A stretch of 64,000 bases of DNA from Oscillospiraceae bacterium. Lineage in GTDB: Bacteria > Bacillota_A > Clostridia > Oscillospirales > Oscillospiraceae. Shown one piece after another: positions 1 through 7,283 of this stretch. Numbering within the stretch: the stretch's first letter is position 1; every line of letters begins with the position of its first letter. Where the stretch lies: the NCBI GenBank assembly GCA_015067895.1, contig SVLP01000010.1:1-64000 (forward strand), in the 5' to 3' direction. Made by a program: the position numbers and the translations under genes. The notes below the pieces were generated by a model that saw nothing but the letters and a program-made list of their open reading frames with translations, was not told where the DNA came from and made no database searches.

Positions 1-61
1 CCAGCGTATCCAAGTCTATGATTACCGGCTCCCGCCGTGCGTTGTTTTTCCATGCTTCCAT
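1..61 (-). CDS. Possible 5' end of an ORF running off the left edge
   Basis: An open frame on the minus strand could start at the ATG at 59-61 or, in another frame, at 51-53. Only about 20 codons are present, so no family can be named. No ribosome binding site precedes either start. The bases just upstream are the T-run of the hairpin at 69-101, which makes a start here doubtful. It may not be a gene. Confidence 0.2.
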   Translation of the reverse strand, partial: MEAWKNNARREPVIIDLDTL

Positions 62-68
62 AAAAACA

Positions 69-101
69 CCCCCGTTTCGTCTAGTATACACGAAACGGGG
101 G
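69..101 (-). terminator. Perfect 12-bp hairpin, terminator-like
   Basis: Arms 69-80 (CCCCCGTTTCGT) and 90-101 are perfect complements around a 9-base loop. On the minus strand the stem is followed by a short T-run (62-66), as in an intrinsic terminator. It would be a second terminator behind the ohrR-like gene. The loop contains TATACT on the minus strand, so a promoter with an operator is an alternative reading, but no -35 box is seen. Confidence 0.5.
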
Positions 102-128
102 CGTTTGGATAGTTCTTTGACAAGCTGG

Positions 129-159
129 AACGCCGCAGTTCAAGGTGAACTGCGGCGTT
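129..159 (-). terminator. Terminator behind the OhrR-like gene
   Basis: Arms 129-142 and 146-159 pair perfectly over 14 bp with a 3-base loop. The hairpin lies directly after the stop codon at 164-166. The T-run is short on both strands. Confidence 0.65.
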
Positions 160-163
160 TACA

Positions 164-601
164 TTATTTGACGATCTCCAGCAACTTGTAGAGCATGTGG
201 TACAGGGTGCGGATCTCTTCGGGGGTCAGATTGACGCATTTGGTCATCTCGCCGGGGATGTGGAGGGCGTCGTCGCGCATGGCTTCACCGCGCTCGGTGA
301 TGGTGACGATCAGGTTGCGCTCGTCCTGGTCGCTGCGGCGGCGGGTGACCAGGCCCTTGTCCTCCAGCTTTTTCAGCAGGGGAGTCAGGGTGCCGGAGTC
401 CAGGTAGAGCTCCTGGCCCAGGGCCTTGACGGTCATGGCCTTGTGCTCCCAGAGCACCATCATGGTGATGTACTGGGTGTAGGTCAGGCCAAGCTTGTCC
501 AGCCAGGGCTTGTAGAGCTTGATGGTTTCCCGGGCGCAGGCGTAGAGGGGGAAGCAGAGCTGCTTGCGCAGCTTCAGGGCATCATAGTTTTTCTCATCCA
601 T
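164..601 (-). CDS. MarR-family regulator, OhrR-like
   Basis: A 145-residue winged-helix repressor of the MarR family. The N-terminal segment QLCFPLYACARE followed by GLTYTQYI matches the OhrR subgroup, where the cysteine at about residue 15 (here Cys16) senses organic peroxide. A second cysteine is at 22. The recognition helix and wing lie around LYLDSGTLTPLLKKLEDKGL and RRSDQDERN. The start at 599-601 is preferred because it follows the upstream stop at once (TGACATG); longer starts would overlap the flavin-protein gene. It is the second gene of a two-gene operon, so it may control its own unit and peroxide defence genes elsewhere. Peroxide sensing is inferred from the conserved cysteine. 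Confidence 0.85.
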   Translation of the reverse strand: MDEKNYDALKLRKQLCFPLYACARETIKLYKPWLDKLGLTYTQYITMMVLWEHKAMTVKALGQELYLDSGTLTPLLKKLEDKGLVTRRRSDQDERNLIVTITERGEAMRDDALHIPGEMTKCVNLTPEEIRTLYHMLYKLLEIVK

Positions 602-602
602 G

Positions 603-995
603 TCAGAATTCGTGCACCTCCGGTTCATCGGTGAAGGAACAGATGGCCGCAACAGCGTTTGCCAGGTAGTAGACCTCGGTATTGCCGTCGCCGGGGGTAT
701 ACATGGCCTTCAGACTGGGATAGTTGTCCAGCATATGCACCTGGGCTTCGATGTTGTCGTCCAGGATGGCCTCGGCCTGGAGCCGGAGCCAGCGGCCCTC
801 GTGCATGGCGCTGATCTCGACCTTGGGATTGGCCTTCAGCTGGTTGGCCACATCCTTGACCTTGCCGGTCTGGATGTACAGGCGGCCATCGTAGAGGTCG
901 ATGGTGCCGAAGGGGCGGACGCGGGGCTGGTCGCCGTCGACGGTGGCCAGGTAGTAGGTACCGCAGGACTTCAGGAACTCGTATACTTCATGCAT
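603..995 (-). CDS. Pyridoxamine 5'-phosphate oxidase-family flavin-binding protein
   Basis: A 130-residue single-domain protein of the split-barrel PNPOx-like fold (FMN or related cofactor). The start MHEVYEFLKSCGTYYLATVD, then RPFGTIDLYDGRLYIQTG and the later WLRLQAEA strand, are typical of small clostridial members of the NimA/PNPOx-like group. It is too short and too divergent to be true PdxH. A strong AAGGAGG site precedes the ATG at 993-995. It is first in an operon with the OhrR-like regulator, which fits a redox or detoxification role. The substrate is unknown. Confidence 0.82.
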   Translation of the reverse strand: MHEVYEFLKSCGTYYLATVDGDQPRVRPFGTIDLYDGRLYIQTGKVKDVANQLKANPKVEISAMHEGRWLRLQAEAILDDNIEAQVHMLDNYPSLKAMYTPGDGNTEVYYLANAVAAICSFTDEPEVHEF

Positions 996-1028
996 ACAGG
1001 AATCCTCCTTGTTGATATTGTTGCTTTT

Positions 1029-1057
1029 AATTTAGCACAATTTTCGCCAAAGCTCAA
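1029..1057 (-). promoter_or_regulatory. Promoter of the flavin protein/ohrR-like operon
   Basis: On the minus strand, TTGAGC (1052-1057), a 17-base spacer and TAAATT (1029-1034) form a sigma-A type promoter about 35 bases upstream of the start codon. Confidence 0.65.
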
Positions 1058-1135
1058 GGCTTATTTGTATGGCTGCGAAAAAAAGTATGTGTTTTCAGGA
1101 CAAATTCAGATACGAGACTGCAGGGCTTTGTGAAG

Positions 1136-1164
1136 TAGACAAATGCACACAAGTGTGCTAATGT
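1136..1164 (+). promoter_or_regulatory. Promoter with palindromic operator candidate
   Basis: TAGACA (1136-1141), 17 bases and TAATGT (1159-1164). The spacer contains the palindrome GCACACAAGTGTGC (1145-1158), ending exactly at the -10 box, where a repressor would block polymerase. It serves the hydrolase gene at 1218. Confidence 0.55.
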
Positions 1165-1217
1165 AGGCATGAGCATCACCCACTGATTGTGGATGGAGAA
1201 GAGGAGAAGCGATTGGC

Positions 1218-2132
1218 ATGAAGCAGGAATTTTATTATGATTCCCAGGATGGGAAAAACACGCTCCATGGCATCCGGTGGGAGCCGGAGGGCAAGGTTCG
1301 GGCGGTATTGCAGATCGTCCATGGTATGGCCGAGCACATCGAGCGATATGGGGAATTCGCGGCGTATCTGGCCCAGCGGGGCGTGCTGGTGGTGGGGCAT
1401 TCCCATCTGGGGCACGGTAAGTCTGCTGCGTGCGCTGAGGATCTGGGATATTTCGCGGAGCCGGACGGCAATGGCTGTGTGCTCGGGGATATCCATGCGC
1501 TGCGAAAGATGACCCAGCAGGCCTATCCCGGGGTGCCCTATTTTATTCTGGGCCACAGCATGGGCTCCTTTCTGACAAGGCAGTATCTGGGGCTCCATGG
1601 CGAGGGTCTGACCGGAGCTGTCATCATGGGTACCGGCGACATCCCCGTTCCCGTACTGGTCTGCGCCAAGGGACTTTGCCGGGTGATCGCAATGTTCAAG
1701 GGCTGGCGGCATCGGAGCGCGCTTGTGGACAGCTTTGTCAACGGCGGCTTCGAAAAGAAGCTGGGGATGGGCTGGCTGTCGAAAAATGAGGAGAATGTCC
1801 GGCAGTACGTGGAGGATCCCTTCTGCGGCTTCCGGTTTACGCTGAACGGTTTCTACGGGCTTTTCAGTGGTCTGGAGTGTGCCTCCCGCACGGAGCGGGC
1901 CGGACAGATCCCGGATATCCGCATCCATTTCTGTGCCGGTGCCGAGGATCCGGTGGGCGGAAACGGTAAGGGTGTGGAGGCGGTGTACCGCAGGTATCTG
2001 CGGCAGGGTGTGAACGCCACGCTGAGGCTCTACCCTGGCGACCGCCATGAGATCCTCAAGGAGGATGACCGGGTGCAGGTGTTTAAGGATATGTATCGGT
2101 TTATTCTGGCTGGGAACGGCTGGAATAAATAG
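1218..2132 (+). CDS. Alpha/beta hydrolase (serine hydrolase, lysophospholipase-like)
   Basis: A 304-residue protein of the Hydrolase_4/S33 group, which holds lysophospholipases and monoacylglycerol lipases. HGMAEHIERY near residue 35 is the family oxyanion-loop motif. GHSMG at 112-116 is the nucleophile elbow, with Ser114 as nucleophile. The acid is probably the Asp in AGAEDPVGG and the histidine the one in GDRHEIL near the C-terminus. There is no signal peptide, so it is cytoplasmic. The start follows GAGGAGAAG. It is monocistronic with its own promoter. The natural ester substrate cannot be told from sequence. Confidence 0.88.
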   Translation: MKQEFYYDSQDGKNTLHGIRWEPEGKVRAVLQIVHGMAEHIERYGEFAAYLAQRGVLVVGHSHLGHGKSAACAEDLGYFAEPDGNGCVLGDIHALRKMTQQAYPGVPYFILGHSMGSFLTRQYLGLHGEGLTGAVIMGTGDIPVPVLVCAKGLCRVIAMFKGWRHRSALVDSFVNGGFEKKLGMGWLSKNEENVRQYVEDPFCGFRFTLNGFYGLFSGLECASRTERAGQIPDIRIHFCAGAEDPVGGNGKGVEAVYRRYLRQGVNATLRLYPGDRHEILKEDDRVQVFKDMYRFILAGNGWNK

Positions 2133-2170
2133 GATCAAAGGGCGAGAGGGATCCCGACCTTTTGCGCTGC

Positions 2171-2199
2171 TTGTATTTCTCCGGGAAATGTGGTAGGAT
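2171..2199 (+). promoter_or_regulatory. Promoter of the DUF3887-type lipoprotein gene
   Basis: TTGTAT (2171-2176), 17 bases and TAGGAT (2194-2199), about 30 bases upstream of the start codon. Confidence 0.65.
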
Positions 2200-2228
2200 G
2201 TTGACAGAAACGAAAAGGAGGTTTCGCT

Positions 2229-2990
2229 ATGAAATTGAGACGATTCTTTGCGGTGCTGCTGGTGCTGGTTCTGGTGCTGGCGGGCTGCTCCGAGGCCATC
2301 GACGACAGCGAGATCCGCGCGGATGCGGTGGTGCTGCTGGAGAGCTTCGTGGACAATGACTATGATGCCTGTCGGGCGATTCTGGATGAGTCGGTGTCCG
2401 ACAGTGATCTGCAGGGTATCTTTGAGCCCATCCACACCGCACTGGCGGAGCTGGGCGCGTATGAGATGACCGCCGTGAATTGGAATCGGAAGGTGTCCGG
2501 TGACCAGGATGTGACGGCCATCCGGTATCTGATCGAGGCTGAGAGTGGCAAGTACTATCTGAGCGTGTCCAAGCTGGCGGGCCAGGAGGGGCTTGCGGGC
2601 TTCCAGGTCGAGCAGGCTGCCGAGGATGCAGAGCCGACCACGCCCATCGGGCCGGTGCACTGGGCCTTTACGGGCATCGGCGTGGCGGTGTTCGGCTTCG
2701 TCATCTGGATGGTGGTGGACTGCGCCCGGCGGAAGATGAAGCGCAAGTGGCTGTGGCTGCCCCTGATCCTGCTGGGCATGGTGATCCTGACCTTCACCAT
2801 GCAGGACGGCGGGTTCTCCTTCCGGTTCAACATCGGACTGTATCTGGGCATCACAGAGCTGACGACCTTTGCCGCAGGCGGTTTCCGGGCGAAGCTGTAT
2901 GTGCCCGTGGCGGCCATCGCGTATTTTGTGAAGCGGAAGCAGCTGACGATCGGGGAAGAGAAGCCGGAAATCATCGAGACGGCACAATGA
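2229..2990 (+). CDS. Lipoprotein with DUF3887-like domain and C-terminal membrane segments
   Basis: A 253-residue protein. A short basic N-terminus, a hydrophobic stretch and the lipobox VLAGC (Cys at about 20) mark a lipid-anchored signal peptide. Residues 25-130 resemble the DUF3887 fold (roughly: AVVLLESFVDNDYDACRAIL and a later pair of strands). From about 140 there are hydrophobic segments (HWAFTGIGVAVFGFVIWMVV and WLWLPLILLGMVILTF), so the C-terminal half is membrane-embedded. AAAGGAGG precedes the start. It stands alone between a promoter and a strong terminator. The function is unknown. Confidence 0.75.
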   Translation: MKLRRFFAVLLVLVLVLAGCSEAIDDSEIRADAVVLLESFVDNDYDACRAILDESVSDSDLQGIFEPIHTALAELGAYEMTAVNWNRKVSGDQDVTAIRYLIEAESGKYYLSVSKLAGQEGLAGFQVEQAAEDAEPTTPIGPVHWAFTGIGVAVFGFVIWMVVDCARRKMKRKWLWLPLILLGMVILTFTMQDGGFSFRFNIGLYLGITELTTFAAGGFRAKLYVPVAAIAYFVKRKQLTIGEEKPEIIETAQ

Positions 2991-2998
2991 TCGTGCAG

Positions 2999-3029
2999 GC
3001 AGCACCCCCGAGTGGGGTGCTGCTTTTTT
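2999..3029 (+). terminator. Intrinsic terminator
   Basis: Stem GCAGCACCCC (2999-3008) with GGGGTGCTGC (3014-3023), followed by six T. Confidence 0.9.
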
Positions 3030-3154
3030 GCGCCGGGCTGCGCAATCAGTTATTCAAAAACCGATGGAACCGACAGTCTGCTGAGAAATGTTGGATTTTC
3101 ACCCTAAAGAATTATTAAGATTTTATTATTTTCCTGAGAAAATTTGAAAAGCAG

Positions 3155-3183
3155 TTGAAATCTCAACGATGGTATGCTATAAC
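3155..3183 (+). promoter_or_regulatory. Promoter of the glycosyltransferase gene
   Basis: TTGAAA (3155-3160), 17 bases and TATAAC (3178-3183). GTTGA and TCAAC form a small inverted repeat (3154-3167) across the -35. The stretch 3030-3154 is AT-rich and shows nothing else. Confidence 0.65.
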
Positions 3184-3253
3184 TGTACAGGAAATCCGGC
3201 CCTGCCGGTTAACAATGATATCAACTACATGATAGATAGATCGAGGTTATGAA

Positions 3254-4264
3254 ATGAAACTGCTTACTGTTACCGTGCCCTGTTACAATTCTCAGGATTA
3301 CATGGAAAAGTGCATTGAGTCCCTGCTGCGCGGCGGCGAGCGGGTGGAGATCATCGTCATCGACGACGGCTCCAAGGACGCAACCGGCGCCATCGGCGAC
3401 CGGTATGCCGCCCAGTATCCCAGCATCGTCAAGGTCATCCACCAGGAGAACGGCGGCCACGGCGCGGGCATCAACGCCGGTCTGAAGGCCGCCACCGGCA
3501 AGTATTTCAAGGTCGTGGACTCCGACGATGAGGTGAGCTCCGACTTTGTCGCCTTCCTGGATCGGCTGGAGCTGTGCGACCGGCAGGGCGGCGTTGACCT
3601 GTTCGTCACCAACTACTATTACGTTCACACCGACGGCATCGGTGACCGCTCCATCAACTACTCCAACGTGCTGCCCGAGGGCCGCATCTTCACCTGGGGC
3701 GACACCAAGCGGTTCCAGATCCACCAGATGCTGACCATCCATTCCTGCACCTTCCGCACCGAGGTCATGCGCCTTTGCGGCGGCGAGCTGCCCCGGAAGG
3801 TCTTCTACGAGGACAATCTGATGGTCTGCCGGACGCTGCCCTATGTGGAGCGGATGTTCTACATGAATGTCGACCTGTACCGCTACACCATCGGCCGGGA
3901 GGGACAGTCCGTTCAGGATGACGTTTCCCGCCGCCGGTATACCCACCATATCCAGATCGCGGAGACCTGCTTCAAGTCCGTGGATCTGGACGCTCTGACT
4001 GTCCGCCAGCATCAGCAGTATATGAAGCATGAGCTGTTCATGCTCTTCTGCATCGCCACCGCCTTTACCCGCACCAACAAGAGTGCCGAGGCGGATGCAG
4101 CCCTTGAGGTGATGTGGAAAAATTGCGAGGCCCACAACAAGAAGTGGGCGGATCACTTCCGCAAGAAGTCCATCCTGCTGTTCGCCCAGGCTCCCGGTAA
4201 GGTGGGTCAGACCCTGGTGGGCGGCGCGTATAAGCTGGCCAATAAGGTCGTGCGGTTCAACTAA
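3254..4264 (+). CDS. Family 2 glycosyltransferase
   Basis: A 336-residue GT2 enzyme of the GT-A fold. The N-terminus LLTVTVPCYNSQDYMEKCI, the nucleotide-binding IIVIDDGSKD and the metal-binding DSDD motif (KVVDSDDEVS, about residues 90-100) are all present, and a later YEDNLM segment matches the usual ED motif of the acceptor region. There is no membrane segment, so it acts in the cytoplasm, probably on a surface polysaccharide or lipid acceptor. It is not in a polysaccharide cluster; it is a single-gene unit bounded by its own promoter and a bidirectional terminator. Donor and acceptor are unknown. Confidence 0.88.
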   Translation: MKLLTVTVPCYNSQDYMEKCIESLLRGGERVEIIVIDDGSKDATGAIGDRYAAQYPSIVKVIHQENGGHGAGINAGLKAATGKYFKVVDSDDEVSSDFVAFLDRLELCDRQGGVDLFVTNYYYVHTDGIGDRSINYSNVLPEGRIFTWGDTKRFQIHQMLTIHSCTFRTEVMRLCGGELPRKVFYEDNLMVCRTLPYVERMFYMNVDLYRYTIGREGQSVQDDVSRRRYTHHIQIAETCFKSVDLDALTVRQHQQYMKHELFMLFCIATAFTRTNKSAEADAALEVMWKNCEAHNKKWADHFRKKSILLFAQAPGKVGQTLVGGAYKLANKVVRFN

Positions 4265-4278
4265 CATACATAACGTGA

Positions 4279-4309
4279 AACGCCAGAGTCCGTTGACTCT
4301 GGCGTTTTT
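4279..4309. terminator. Bidirectional terminator between convergent genes
   Basis: Arms AACGCCAGAGTC (4279-4290) and its complement (4295-4306) with a 4-base loop and T-run. It ends the glycosyltransferase gene and, read the other way, the membrane protein gene that stops at 4314. Confidence 0.88.
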
Positions 4310-4313
4310 GCGG

Positions 4314-5144
4314 TCAGTTCGCTGGGATCTGCTCCAGTGCATCGCTGGTTTTCTGAGCCAGGGCGCACATTTCTTTGGTCACGGTCATGGGGGAGCAGTT
4401 GACGGTGCATTCGTAGTAGCGGTGGATGCGGCGGATGTCCAGGAGCAGGGGCACGAGGGTGGGTTTGCTGAGAAGCAGAAGCTCGATGGCGTATTCGAAG
4501 CGCTTTCCCTTGTTTTCGTAGATCTGGTTCAGGACGATGGGATCCACCAGGGCTTCACAGCGGCGTTCGATGCTGTCGTAGAGGGCGATGAACCGGGAGA
4601 CATCGCCAGTGGGGAGCAGGGAATGGCTCAGGCGTTTTTTCAGCTTCCGGGCCTCCTTGCTGATGGCGTTGGGATTTACGACGGTGACACTGTAATAGAG
4701 GATCAGCAAAATGGAGGTTCCCATGGAGACGATGAATTCGTTGCAGAAGATCCGATACCAAAAGGCGTGGTCAGTCTCCGTGGGGGCCGGGATATAGAGC
4801 AGGAGAATGCTGGCGAAGAGCGTCAGGAGCACGTTTCCGGTGATGTACCACATGAGCCGCTTGTAGCGGTTTTTCAGGCTGGTCACGATGTAGTCCAGGG
4901 TCATGTCCTGGGCAGACAGGGCATCGATCCGGGAGAGGAAGAAGGTGTAGCCCGCGGCGGTGATGCCGTAGAGTCCTGCGATGATCTGGGCGCAGGTGGT
5001 GACGATGGTACGCAGGACATCCGCACCGGGGAAAAAGCTGACCCGGGTGGACAGCAGAAGCACGGCGATGTGCAGGGCGATGGTGGCGCACAGAAGAATG
5101 TGGCCGGTCAGGAATTTTGCGGCGGTGTTCTTTTTTTCATTCAT
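4314..5144 (-). CDS. Unknown membrane protein with four predicted TM segments
   Basis: A 276-residue protein with no recognised family. Four hydrophobic segments lie in the N-terminal half, in two pairs: about 13-33 (GHILLCATIALHIAVLLL) and 46-66, then, after a charged loop, about 98-118 (GNVLLTLFASILLLYI) and 135-155 (SMGTSILLILYYSVTVV). The C-terminal 120 residues are soluble and helical, with KEARKLKKRL and RRIHRYYECTVNC. The ATG at 5142-5144 has an AAGGAGG site 8 bases upstream, and this start excludes a longer frame running through the promoter. It is a single-gene unit. Confidence 0.75.
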   Translation of the reverse strand: MNEKKNTAAKFLTGHILLCATIALHIAVLLLSTRVSFFPGADVLRTIVTTCAQIIAGLYGITAAGYTFFLSRIDALSAQDMTLDYIVTSLKNRYKRLMWYITGNVLLTLFASILLLYIPAPTETDHAFWYRIFCNEFIVSMGTSILLILYYSVTVVNPNAISKEARKLKKRLSHSLLPTGDVSRFIALYDSIERRCEALVDPIVLNQIYENKGKRFEYAIELLLLSKPTLVPLLLDIRRIHRYYECTVNCSPMTVTKEMCALAQKTSDALEQIPAN

Positions 5145-5168
5145 GGGGACACCTCCTTGGTGTCTTCC

Positions 5169-5197
5169 ATTATAAGCCATGGCCGGCGTTGGTGCAA
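5169..5197 (-). promoter_or_regulatory. Promoter of the membrane protein gene
   Basis: On the minus strand TTGCAC (5192-5197), 17 bases and a consensus TATAAT (5169-5174), about 25 bases from the start codon. Confidence 0.75.
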
Positions 5198-5212
5198 GCA
5201 TTGTTTTTCAGG

Positions 5213-5241
5213 TTGCATCTTCTGTAAAAGTGTGGTAGAAT
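5213..5241 (+). promoter_or_regulatory. Promoter of the MntR-like gene
   Basis: TTGCAT (5213-5218), 17 bases and TAGAAT (5236-5241). It diverges from the promoter at 5169-5197. Confidence 0.7.
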
Positions 5242-5273
5242 CAAAAGACATTCACCCGAAAGGATGGACGAGT

Positions 5274-5648
5274 ATGAAGATCCACGAATCTGCGGAAAAT
5301 TACCTGGAGACGATCCTGATGCTGCAGCAGCGCAAGGGCAGTGTCCGCTCCATTGATATTGCGAATGAGCTGGAATTCTCCAAGCCCAGCGTTTCCGTTG
5401 CTATGAAGAATCTGCGGCTGAACGGCTATATTGAAGTCGACGCCGCCGGACAGATCCATCTGCTGCCGGAGGGTCAGCGGATCGCCGAGGCGGTGCTGGA
5501 GAAGCATAAGCTGATGACCCAGTTTCTCATTGCCCTGGGCGTGAGCCCGGAGGTGGCGGCGGAGGATGCCTGCCGGATCGAGCATGTCTTAAGCAACGAG
5601 AGCTTTGAGGCCATCAAGGAGCATGCCCGGAAGTACAACAGAATTTAA
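5274..5648 (+). CDS. DtxR/MntR-family metal-dependent repressor
   Basis: A 124-residue regulator. Residues 1-60 form the winged helix (IDIANELEFSKPSVSVAMKN is the HTH), and 65-124 the dimer and metal-binding domain. Metal ligands expected from MntR can be placed: Glu8 and Glu12 near the N-terminus, the His in EKHKL, and the acidic/histidine group in EDACRIEH. There is no C-terminal SH3-like domain, so the protein has the MntR/short-form layout rather than that of DtxR. No transporter gene is adjacent, so its targets are elsewhere. The ATG at 5274 follows a weak AAAGGATGG site; longer in-frame starts would read through its promoter. Confidence 0.85.
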   Translation: MKIHESAENYLETILMLQQRKGSVRSIDIANELEFSKPSVSVAMKNLRLNGYIEVDAAGQIHLLPEGQRIAEAVLEKHKLMTQFLIALGVSPEVAAEDACRIEHVLSNESFEAIKEHARKYNRI

Positions 5649-5653
5649 CGGTG

Positions 5654-5690
5654 GGGAACGGCAGAAAGGCCGTTCCCTCTTTCTTTTTTT
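5654..5690 (+). terminator. Intrinsic terminator
   Basis: Stem GGGAACGGC (5654-5662) with GCCGTTCCC (5669-5677), then a T-rich tract to 5690. Confidence 0.88.
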
Positions 5691-5699
5691 GCACGGGTG

Positions 5700-5708
5700 T
5701 GCTATAAT
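5700..5708 (+). promoter_or_regulatory. Extended -10 promoter of the M28 peptidase gene
   Basis: TGC followed by TATAAT (5703-5708). There is no good -35 in the T-rich tract upstream, so the extended -10 probably carries recognition. Confidence 0.5.
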
Positions 5709-5740
5709 CTTACCATCTTAGAGATAATGGAGGTCATTCC

Positions 5741-6970
5741 ATGGACATTCAGAAGATCAATCAGATTTTTGCGGACACCGCCTATGTACGTATGGGCGGC
5801 AGTGCCGAGGAGCTGAAGTGCGCCGAGTATCTTGCCGGCCTGTGTGCCGAGTTTGGCGGCAAGGCTGAGATCCAGCCCTTTGCCGTGCAGATGGCGGATA
5901 TCAAGGAAGCAAAGCTCTATGCCGACGGCATCGAGATCCCCTGCAAGGGCTACCGCATCGCAGGCTCCGCCGAGATCGAGGCACCTTTCTACTATCTGGC
6001 CAATACCGATGCCTACTCCCTGAGCCTGTGCAAGGGCAAGATCGTCATGATCGACGGCTACATGGGCTACTGGCGGTATCAGGACATTCTGGAGCATGGC
6101 GCGGTGGGCTTCATCACCTATGACGGCCATGTGAACTATGCCGACCGGGACATCGACCAGCGGGAGCTGCGGCCCCATGTGGCAAAGGGCAACAAGCTCC
6201 CCGGCGTGAACATCAACGCCAAGGATGCCGTGAAGCTGGTGGAGAACGAGACGAAGACGGTCAAGATCGTGCTGCAGCAGGACGAATACGAGGGCAAGAG
6301 CCACAATGTGGTGCTGGACATCCCCGGCGAGATCGACGAATGGATCGTGCTGACGGCACACTATGATTCCACCTCTCTGAGTACCGGCGCTTACGACAAC
6401 ATGTCCGGCTCCATCGGCATTCTCGCCATGGCGGAGCACTTCATGACCGCACCTCATAAGCGGGGCATCCGGATGATCCTGACGGGCAGCGAGGAGCGGG
6501 GACTGCTGGGCTCCAAGGCGTGGGTCAAAGACCATCCGGAGCTTGTCGAAAAATGCGTGCTGAACGTGAACCTGGATATGATCGGCTCCATCATGGGCAA
6601 GTTCCACGCCTGCGTCACCGGCGAGGAGAAGCTGCGCCATTACATCGAATATTTTGCAAAGGAGCAGGGCTTCGGCATCGGCGTGGTGCAGGGGGTCTAT
6701 TCCTCCGATTCCTCCCCCATGGCCGATGCGGGTATCCCCGCGGTGAGCTTCGCCCGGCTGGCGGCCAACAACACCGGCACCATCCACAACAGCTACGACA
6801 CCCTGAAGCTGATGAAGGGCGAGCACATGGTGCGGGACATTGAATTCATCCAGACCTTCGTGGATCGGATGGCGAATGCTGTCCATATGCCCGTGAAGCG
6901 GGAGATCCCCGAGAATATGAAGGAGCGGCTGGACGAGTATCTGGGCCGGAAGCGTCCCAAGGAGGCATAA
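5741..6970 (+). CDS. M28-family zinc aminopeptidase with PA domain
   Basis: A 409-residue protein. The middle part (about 80-190, with GAVGFITYDGHVN) corresponds to a PA insert, and the catalytic domain follows. Zinc ligands and catalytic acids of M28 can be seen: TAHYDS (His and the following Asp), GAYDNMSG (bridging Asp), GSEERGLLG (catalytic Glu pair), NLDMIG (Asp) and TIHNSYD (last His). No signal peptide is present, so unlike many secreted M28 enzymes it appears to act inside the cell, perhaps in peptide turnover. GGAGG lies 7 bases before the ATG. Single-gene unit ending in a terminator. Confidence 0.88.
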   Translation: MDIQKINQIFADTAYVRMGGSAEELKCAEYLAGLCAEFGGKAEIQPFAVQMADIKEAKLYADGIEIPCKGYRIAGSAEIEAPFYYLANTDAYSLSLCKGKIVMIDGYMGYWRYQDILEHGAVGFITYDGHVNYADRDIDQRELRPHVAKGNKLPGVNINAKDAVKLVENETKTVKIVLQQDEYEGKSHNVVLDIPGEIDEWIVLTAHYDSTSLSTGAYDNMSGSIGILAMAEHFMTAPHKRGIRMILTGSEERGLLGSKAWVKDHPELVEKCVLNVNLDMIGSIMGKFHACVTGEEKLRHYIEYFAKEQGFGIGVVQGVYSSDSSPMADAGIPAVSFARLAANNTGTIHNSYDTLKLMKGEHMVRDIEFIQTFVDRMANAVHMPVKREIPENMKERLDEYLGRKRPKEA

Positions 6971-6982
6971 AATATGAAAAAG

Positions 6983-7007
6983 CGCACCGCTGCGGCGGTG
7001 CGTTTTT
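6983..7007 (+). terminator. Intrinsic terminator
   Basis: CGCACCGC (6983-6990) pairs with GCGGTGCG (6995-7002), followed by five T. Confidence 0.88.
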
Positions 7008-7027
7008 ACGTGCACTCCAGAATAGTA

Positions 7028-7130
7028 TGTCATCGCGAGGGGCAAAGCCCCGTGGCGATCTCCTGGTACATTCTTCATATTTCAACGCAGTACCAGGAGA
7101 TTGCCGCGCCCTTACGGGCTCGCAATGACA
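7028..7130. repeat. Interspersed palindromic element, family A
   Basis: Ends TGTCATCGCGAG (7028-7039) and CTCGCAATGACA (7119-7130) are near-perfect inverted repeats, and GCGATCTCCTGGTAC (7054-7068) is mirrored by GTACCAGGAGATTGC (7090-7104). The 103-bp unit would fold into a long imperfect hairpin and has no coding capacity. It looks like a small interspersed or MITE-type element. The remaining intergenic stretch 7131-7231 holds a small palindrome (GGGGCATGCCCC, 7189-7200) and no gene. Confidence 0.75.
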
Positions 7131-7231
7131 GAGGTGACTTGATGCGGGTTCTTCTGCTTTGGGTAGGGCAGGTTTCAGAGCGGGTCGGGGGGCATGCCCC
7201 ACCTTGCAGAGGGGATTCGTGACAAAATCAC

Positions 7232-7260
7232 TTTACGCATTGCATCAAGTATGCTATGAT
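7232..7260 (+). promoter_or_regulatory. Promoter of the ccdA-tlpA operon
   Basis: TTTACG (7232-7237), 17 bases and TATGAT (7255-7260) with a TGC extension. Confidence 0.6.
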
Positions 7261-7283
7261 ACCGTCACAAAGGAGGAATGGAT

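Noticed and set aside
1..61. Insertion-sequence transposase start at the left edge
   Set aside because: About 20 codons are too few to name a family, and no terminal repeat can be verified inside the window.
1176..3005. A 609-codon minus-strand frame across the hydrolase and lipoprotein genes
   Set aside because: It spans two plus-strand genes and the promoter between them and has no recognisable domain.
4275..5648. A 457-codon plus-strand frame running into the MntR-like gene
   Set aside because: Its first 330 codons are antisense to a membrane protein gene, and it would read through the promoter at 5213-5241; the real start is 5274.
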